A stretch of 64,000 nucleotides of DNA, taken from Arachidicoccus sp. BS20. Its GTDB lineage: Bacteria; Bacteroidota; Bacteroidia; Chitinophagales; Chitinophagaceae. The notes beneath the pieces are model-generated. The model did no database searches, had not been told where the DNA came from, and saw only the letters and a list, made by a program, of their open reading frames with translations. The stretch lies in NCBI RefSeq assembly GCF_001659705.1, contig NZ_CP015971.1, forward strand, positions 3,351,029 to 3,415,028. Reading direction: 5' to 3'. Below, piece by piece: positions 59,591-64,000 of this stretch; position 1 is the stretch's first letter, and every line of letters begins with the position of its first letter. The translations under genes were made by a program, and so were the position numbers.

Positions 59591-61222
59591 ATGCACATGA
59601 GAAAGGTCGTTTTTAGTTGTTTTCTGCTTTTTTGTATAGCAAAGACAGGCAGTTGCCAGTCTCCACGCATCGTGAACATAGTCAACTTTATCCGGTTATT
59701 GGAGCCTCGCGACCCTGCGATTACTGAAGATGTTTTATACCAAACTGTTGTTAATCAAATTGCTTTAATGCGGAAGTGCCATTTAGGTGGAACTTTTTTA
59801 TTGCAATACGATGCTTTAATGGATGCCCGGTATCAAAAACTGTTGAAAGCGCTTCCGCGCGATTCGTTTGAAATAGGCGCGTGGTGGGAAATTCCGCAGC
59901 CGCTGGTAGAAAATTCGGGTATGAAATGGCGCGGACGTTATCCATGGGATTGGCGTGCTAATGTTGGTTTTTCAACCGGTTATACACCCGGCGAAAGGAG
60001 AAAACTGATTGATACTTATATGAAGGATTTCAAAAAAATATTCGGCTATTATCCTAAATCCGTTGCATCGTGGTTTATTGATGCTTACAGCTTACAGTAT
60101 ATGTACAATAAGTATCATATAGTCGCTTCCGCCAACTGCAAAGATCAATATGGCACAGACGGATATACATTGTGGGGCGGATACTGGAATCAGGCATACT
60201 ATCCAAGCAAAGTGAATGTTTATATGCCGGCGCAACATAAGAACAAACAAATTCCTGTTCCTGTTTTCAGAATGCTGGGCAGCGACCCGATACATCAGTA
60301 CGACGATGGATTGGAACAATCAAGACAAGGTGTAATAACACTCGAACCTGTTTATCCGAGAGCCGGCGGAAATGCTGTATGGATAAATTGGTTTTTAAAA
60401 CAATTCGTAAACGGCGCATCAATGGCATTTGCTTATACGCAAGCCGGGCAGGAAAATTCTTTTACGTGGAATGCAATGGCAAAAGGTCTTGAGCTACAAT
60501 TCCCGTTGATTGAAAAATTAAGGGACGAAAAACAAGTGCGTGTAGAAACTTTGGCTGAGTCCGGTCAATGGTTTAAAAAACATTTTCTCGTAACTCCGTC
60601 AACGTCGGTTACGGCTTTGGAAGATGTTCGGAACGGCAATAAAAAAACAGTGTGGTTTAACAGCAGGTATTACAGAGCAAATTTGTTGTGGGAGAATGGC
60701 GCATTGCGTTTCAGGGATATACATTTGTTCGACGAGAATCTTGTTTCGCCATATTTTCAAAATGCCGCAACTTCCAATGAATGCCGGTTGTTTACATTGC
60801 CGTTTGTCGATGGTTATTTGTGGAGCAAAGAAAACAAGCGTGCCGGGCTTGAATTTAAAACAATAATTGACGGAAAAAATGTCCTTGTGGACGGGAATGT
60901 TGTTTCTGTGGATGACAGTCAAAAAGGTATTTTAAAAATCAGCTGGCAATTAAAAAACATTCCGGGAATATTGCACATAGAATTTACAGAGAGGCAAATA
61001 GCTATATATTTGGATAGCAATATCCAACAGAAATGGTATTTGGAACTTGAAACCGCAGATTCAGTGAATCTCCCATTTCAAAATATTGTACAGCAATCTG
61101 TTCAAGCTGTCTTCGAAAAAACTTCTTATAAAGTCGAGGCAACGCAGGGCACATTCAGCAAGGCGGCAGGCTCAGTTTTTAGATTAACTCCCGAAAATAA
61201 TAAAATACTATTGAAACTATAA
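59591..61222 (+). CDS. Uncharacterised secreted protein of a glycan cluster
   Basis: 543 residues with a signal peptide (MHMRKVVFSCFLLFCIAKTG, cleavage near SCQ). I do not recognise a family with certainty. The first 300 residues (WWEIPQPLVENSGMKWRG, FGYYPKSVASWFIDAYSLQY) read like a TIM- or NodB/GH57-like barrel with many aromatic residues; the C-terminal 200 residues look like beta-sandwich domains. It lies 22 bp after the GH2 gene and 20 bp before the GH78 gene, so a carbohydrate-active function is likely. Confidence 0.65.
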   Translation: MHMRKVVFSCFLLFCIAKTGSCQSPRIVNIVNFIRLLEPRDPAITEDVLYQTVVNQIALMRKCHLGGTFLLQYDALMDARYQKLLKALPRDSFEIGAWWEIPQPLVENSGMKWRGRYPWDWRANVGFSTGYTPGERRKLIDTYMKDFKKIFGYYPKSVASWFIDAYSLQYMYNKYHIVASANCKDQYGTDGYTLWGGYWNQAYYPSKVNVYMPAQHKNKQIPVPVFRMLGSDPIHQYDDGLEQSRQGVITLEPVYPRAGGNAVWINWFLKQFVNGASMAFAYTQAGQENSFTWNAMAKGLELQFPLIEKLRDEKQVRVETLAESGQWFKKHFLVTPSTSVTALEDVRNGNKKTVWFNSRYYRANLLWENGALRFRDIHLFDENLVSPYFQNAATSNECRLFTLPFVDGYLWSKENKRAGLEFKTIIDGKNVLVDGNVVSVDDSQKGILKISWQLKNIPGILHIEFTERQIAIYLDSNIQQKWYLELETADSVNLPFQNIVQQSVQAVFEKTSYKVEATQGTFSKAAGSVFRLTPENNKILLKL

Positions 61223-61242
61223 ACAGAAACGATTTAAATATT

Positions 61243-63924
61243 ATGAAAAGTAGAGAAACAAAACCGGCTATTATGAAGTTGTTGTTCTTATTTTTTCTTT
61301 CGATATCAGTGTTTTCTGCTCAGGCGCAGGTTGTTGGTTTGAAATGTGAGTATCTTGAAAATCCGATTGGTATCGATAATATTCATCCGCGATTTGTATG
61401 GCATATTCCAGATGCAACTTCCGGTGTATTTCAAAGCGCTTATCAAATTGCTGTGGGTACTGATTCCATCAGCGTTTCAAAAGGAACGGGCAATTTTTGG
61501 GAAACAGGAAAAGTCGATTCTTCGGTTAATCTTATTACTTACCGGGGAAAAAAACTACAACCTTTTACAAAATATTACTGGCGAGTTTCTGTTTGGAAAA
61601 ACGGAGACAAACATCCTGTTTCATCAACTGCTTCTTTTGAAACGGGAATGCTGTCAGAAGCCAATTGGAGAGGCTGGTGGATAAGCGATGGAGAGGATAG
61701 AAATATTAAGCCTGCTCCGTATTTCCGCAGAGTATTTGATGCTTCCAAATCTATCAAATCTGCCAGAGCATACATAGCCGCTGCCGGATTGTATGAATTA
61801 TATATCAATGGCAAGAAAATAGGCAACCACCGCTTAGACCCTGCATATACACGTTTTGACCGTCGCAATTTGTATGTAACTTATGATGTAACACAAAATT
61901 TACAGGAAGGCAAAAATGCCATTGGCGTAATTCTCGGTAACGGCTGGTACAATTTTCAAACACAGGCAGTTTGGGATTATGAGCGTGCTCCGTGGCGCAA
62001 TCGCCCGGCATTTTGTTTTGATTTAAGAATTACCTACAGCGATGGTTCGGTAGAAACAATAAGTTCGGACAGAAACTGGAAAACATCTCTTGGACCAATT
62101 GTTTATAACAGTATTTACACAGGAGAACATTATGATGCAAGACGGGAGCAGCTCGGATGGAACACGGTAAACTTCAACGACAGCAAATGGAAAAATATAG
62201 TATATAGAAAAGCGCCGGGCGAATATATTTCGGCAGCAGCTATGCAGCCTATACGCAACGTGGAAGAAATAAAACCGGTAAGCATTACCAAAATGAATGA
62301 CTCGGTTTACATCTTTAATATTGGGCGCAACATTGCAGGCGTTACGCGCATTACGCTGAATGGCGATTCCGGCACTCTTGTTCATGTGATTCACGCAGAA
62401 CGATTAGATAAAAATGGCTATCCTGACCAGTCCAATGTCGATTATTTTCTTGCCGAAAATACGCGCAGTTACGACCCTTTTGCTACCGATATTTATACAT
62501 TGAACGGAAAAGGCGCCGAAACTTTTATGCCGCATTTTGATTACAAAGGATTTCAGTATGTAGAAGTGAAAGCAAACAAACCAATATCCTTGAGCAAAGA
62601 AAATCTTACTGCATATTTTATGCACAGCGATGTAGCGCCTGTCGGAAATATTCAAACATCCAGTGAATTGATTAATAAAATTTACGCAGCGACCAATGCT
62701 TCTTATTTGTCCAATCTTTTCGGCTATCCCACCGATTGCCCGCAACGCGAGAAAAACGGCTGGACAGGCGATGCGCATATTGCCAGCGAAACGGGCTTGT
62801 ATAATTTTGATGCCATTACTATTTATGAAAAATGGCTGAGAGATGTTCGCGATGAGCAGCAGCCGAATGGTGTGTTGCCGTCCATTATCCCAACCGACGG
62901 CTGGGGATATGAATGGGGAAATGGACCCGACTGGACAAGCGTTGTCGCCATTATCCCATGGAATGTCTATCTGTTCTATGGCGATAGTAAAATTTTGAGC
63001 GACAATTATGAAAATATAAAGCGTTATGTAAATCATATTGATGAGTTGTATCCCACAGGATTGACTGATTGGGGACTTGGCGATTGGGCACCCTTGAAGT
63101 CCAAAACTCCGGTAGAATTAGTTTCGTCTGTTTATTATTATGTAGATGTAAATATTCTGGCAAAAGCGGCTCATGTGCTGCACAAAAATGATGACTATAT
63201 AAAGTATGGGGTATTAGCAGAAAAAATAAAAAATGCCATCAACGAAAAATATCTGAATGCAAAAAAAGCAATATATGCAGATGGTTTTCAAACGGAATTG
63301 AGTATGCCTTTGTTTTGGGGAATTGTGCCGGACAGCTTAAAGCGTAAAGTCGCGGCAAACCTTGCCGATTCGGTGGCTGCAAATAATTATCATCTGGACG
63401 TAGGCATCCTTGGCGCGAAAGCGATACTCGGCGCTTTGAGCGATAACGGACAGGCTGAAACAGCGTATCGTTTAGCTGCACAAAAAACATTTCCTTCATG
63501 GGGCTGGTGGATTGTAAATGGCGCAACTACCTTGTATGAAAACTGGAATATTAATTTGAAAAGAGATTTATCGCTCAACCATATTATGTTCGGCGAAATA
63601 GGCGCATGGTTATACAAAGCTCTCGGCGGTATTAAACCCGATGAAAATCATCCGGGATTTAAAAATGTTTTATTAGCCCCAAATTTTGTCGATAGCTTAA
63701 ATTATTTCACGGCAGAGCATATAAGTCCTTACGGAAAAATTATTTCATCATGGAAGAGAAATGGAAATATTGTTTATTATAATGTAACTATTCCGGCGAA
63801 TGCTTCGGCTACAATTAATTTTCCGCTTCTGCCGGGGCAAACTGCGTATTATAAAAACCAACGAATAAAAAATGTAAGAGAATATTCGATTAGTTCAGGC
63901 AGCTACGAGTTTGTTATAAAATAA
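61243..63924 (+). CDS. Alpha-L-rhamnosidase, glycoside hydrolase family 78
   Basis: 893 residues. A second ATG at 61273 gives a cleaner signal peptide (MKLLFLFFLSISVFSAQAQ). N-terminal beta-sandwich domains contain ENPIGIDNIHPRFVW and GLYELYINGKKIGNHRLDPA; the (alpha/alpha)6 catalytic domain holds YPTDCPQREKNGWTGDAHI, the hallmark with catalytic acids, and HIMFGEIGAWLYKALGG near the end. Releases terminal alpha-L-rhamnose from plant glycosides or pectin side chains. Last gene of the cluster in the window. Confidence 0.94.
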   Translation: MKSRETKPAIMKLLFLFFLSISVFSAQAQVVGLKCEYLENPIGIDNIHPRFVWHIPDATSGVFQSAYQIAVGTDSISVSKGTGNFWETGKVDSSVNLITYRGKKLQPFTKYYWRVSVWKNGDKHPVSSTASFETGMLSEANWRGWWISDGEDRNIKPAPYFRRVFDASKSIKSARAYIAAAGLYELYINGKKIGNHRLDPAYTRFDRRNLYVTYDVTQNLQEGKNAIGVILGNGWYNFQTQAVWDYERAPWRNRPAFCFDLRITYSDGSVETISSDRNWKTSLGPIVYNSIYTGEHYDARREQLGWNTVNFNDSKWKNIVYRKAPGEYISAAAMQPIRNVEEIKPVSITKMNDSVYIFNIGRNIAGVTRITLNGDSGTLVHVIHAERLDKNGYPDQSNVDYFLAENTRSYDPFATDIYTLNGKGAETFMPHFDYKGFQYVEVKANKPISLSKENLTAYFMHSDVAPVGNIQTSSELINKIYAATNASYLSNLFGYPTDCPQREKNGWTGDAHIASETGLYNFDAITIYEKWLRDVRDEQQPNGVLPSIIPTDGWGYEWGNGPDWTSVVAIIPWNVYLFYGDSKILSDNYENIKRYVNHIDELYPTGLTDWGLGDWAPLKSKTPVELVSSVYYYVDVNILAKAAHVLHKNDDYIKYGVLAEKIKNAINEKYLNAKKAIYADGFQTELSMPLFWGIVPDSLKRKVAANLADSVAANNYHLDVGILGAKAILGALSDNGQAETAYRLAAQKTFPSWGWWIVNGATTLYENWNINLKRDLSLNHIMFGEIGAWLYKALGGIKPDENHPGFKNVLLAPNFVDSLNYFTAEHISPYGKIISSWKRNGNIVYYNVTIPANASATINFPLLPGQTAYYKNQRIKNVREYSISSGSYEFVIK

Positions 63925-63953
63925 TGTATTTCAAGAGTTTATCGAAAATAAAA

Positions 63954-63981
63954 AAGCACTTACATATTATGATAAGTGCTT
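63954..63981 (-). terminator. Bidirectional terminator-like hairpin
   Basis: Perfect 9-bp arms AAGCACTTA and TAAGTGCTT (63954-63962, 63973-63981). On the minus strand six Ts follow directly, so it probably ends a minus-strand gene beyond the window; on the plus strand it lies 30 bp after the rhamnosidase stop. Confidence 0.65.
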
Positions 63982-64000
63982 GATTTTAACGTGGAGAATA

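Overview
The window is chromosomal DNA of a Bacteroidota bacterium. It most resembles the Chitinophagaceae, but the genus is not resolved. The clues are a SusC/SusD pair controlled by an ECF sigma/FecR pair, DUF4369-TlpA thioredoxins, promoters of the Bacteroidota type (TTG, about 19 nt, TAnnTTTG), few Shine-Dalgarno sites, and a large set of secreted glycoside hydrolases.

Layout. 1-10.2 kb: the 5' part of trxB (minus strand), tRNA-Val, then an ECF sigma factor, FecR anti-sigma, SusC, SusD and two TlpA-like thiol oxidoreductases. 10.4-22.8 kb: tRNA-Gln (minus), then the S10-spc ribosomal protein operon from rpsJ to rplO, with secY behind an intrinsic terminator. The usual alpha-operon genes (infA, rpmJ, rpsM, rpsK, rpsD, rpoA, rplQ) do not follow. 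Several intergenic gaps carry degenerate 8-bp-period repeats. 22.9-31.0 kb: a GH3 beta-glucosidase, the 5-oxoprolinase genes pxpB-pxpC-pxpA with an NRAMP-like transporter, map, and a YhiN-like flavoprotein. 50.3-63.9 kb: a threonine aldolase-like enzyme, a GH29 fucosidase, tsaD, metG, and a GH2 / unknown / GH78 glycan cluster.

The main discovery is at 32.1-50.1 kb: an integron-like gene-cassette array. Every gene there lies on the minus strand. Ten attC-like imperfect inverted repeats with AAC...GTT ends separate ten cassettes, and a tyrosine recombinase gene lies at the right end in the same orientation. The short box at the start of each cassette is complementary to the box at that same cassette's own far end, 0.2-6.4 kb away. 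It matches its neighbour across the assembled site less well. This is the mark of insertion of circular cassettes by recombination at G^TT, as in integrons. The recombinase carries a C-terminal SPLD motif like IntI, but it has no room for the extra domain between boxes I and II that defines IntI, and it has a novel N-terminal region.

Cassette cargo, from the integrase outward: (1) a 6.4-kb AlwI-like restriction-modification set plus a GHKL-ATPase/nuclease fusion; (2) AraC, SDR, DoxX-like and lipoprotein genes; (3) AraC and a quinol monooxygenase; (4) a quinone/zinc-type reductase; (5) a 170-bp cassette with no gene; (6) a second type II restriction-modification pair; (7, 8) two RibD-type reductases; (9) an LCM-type methyltransferase; (10) a protein of unknown function. 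The cargo is thus mainly defence and redox/detoxification. Left of the array, a toxin-antitoxin pair is bracketed by two copies of the 3' end of the yhiN-like gene joined to a structured repeat. A third copy of that repeat lies beyond the integrase, so copies of it flank the whole island.
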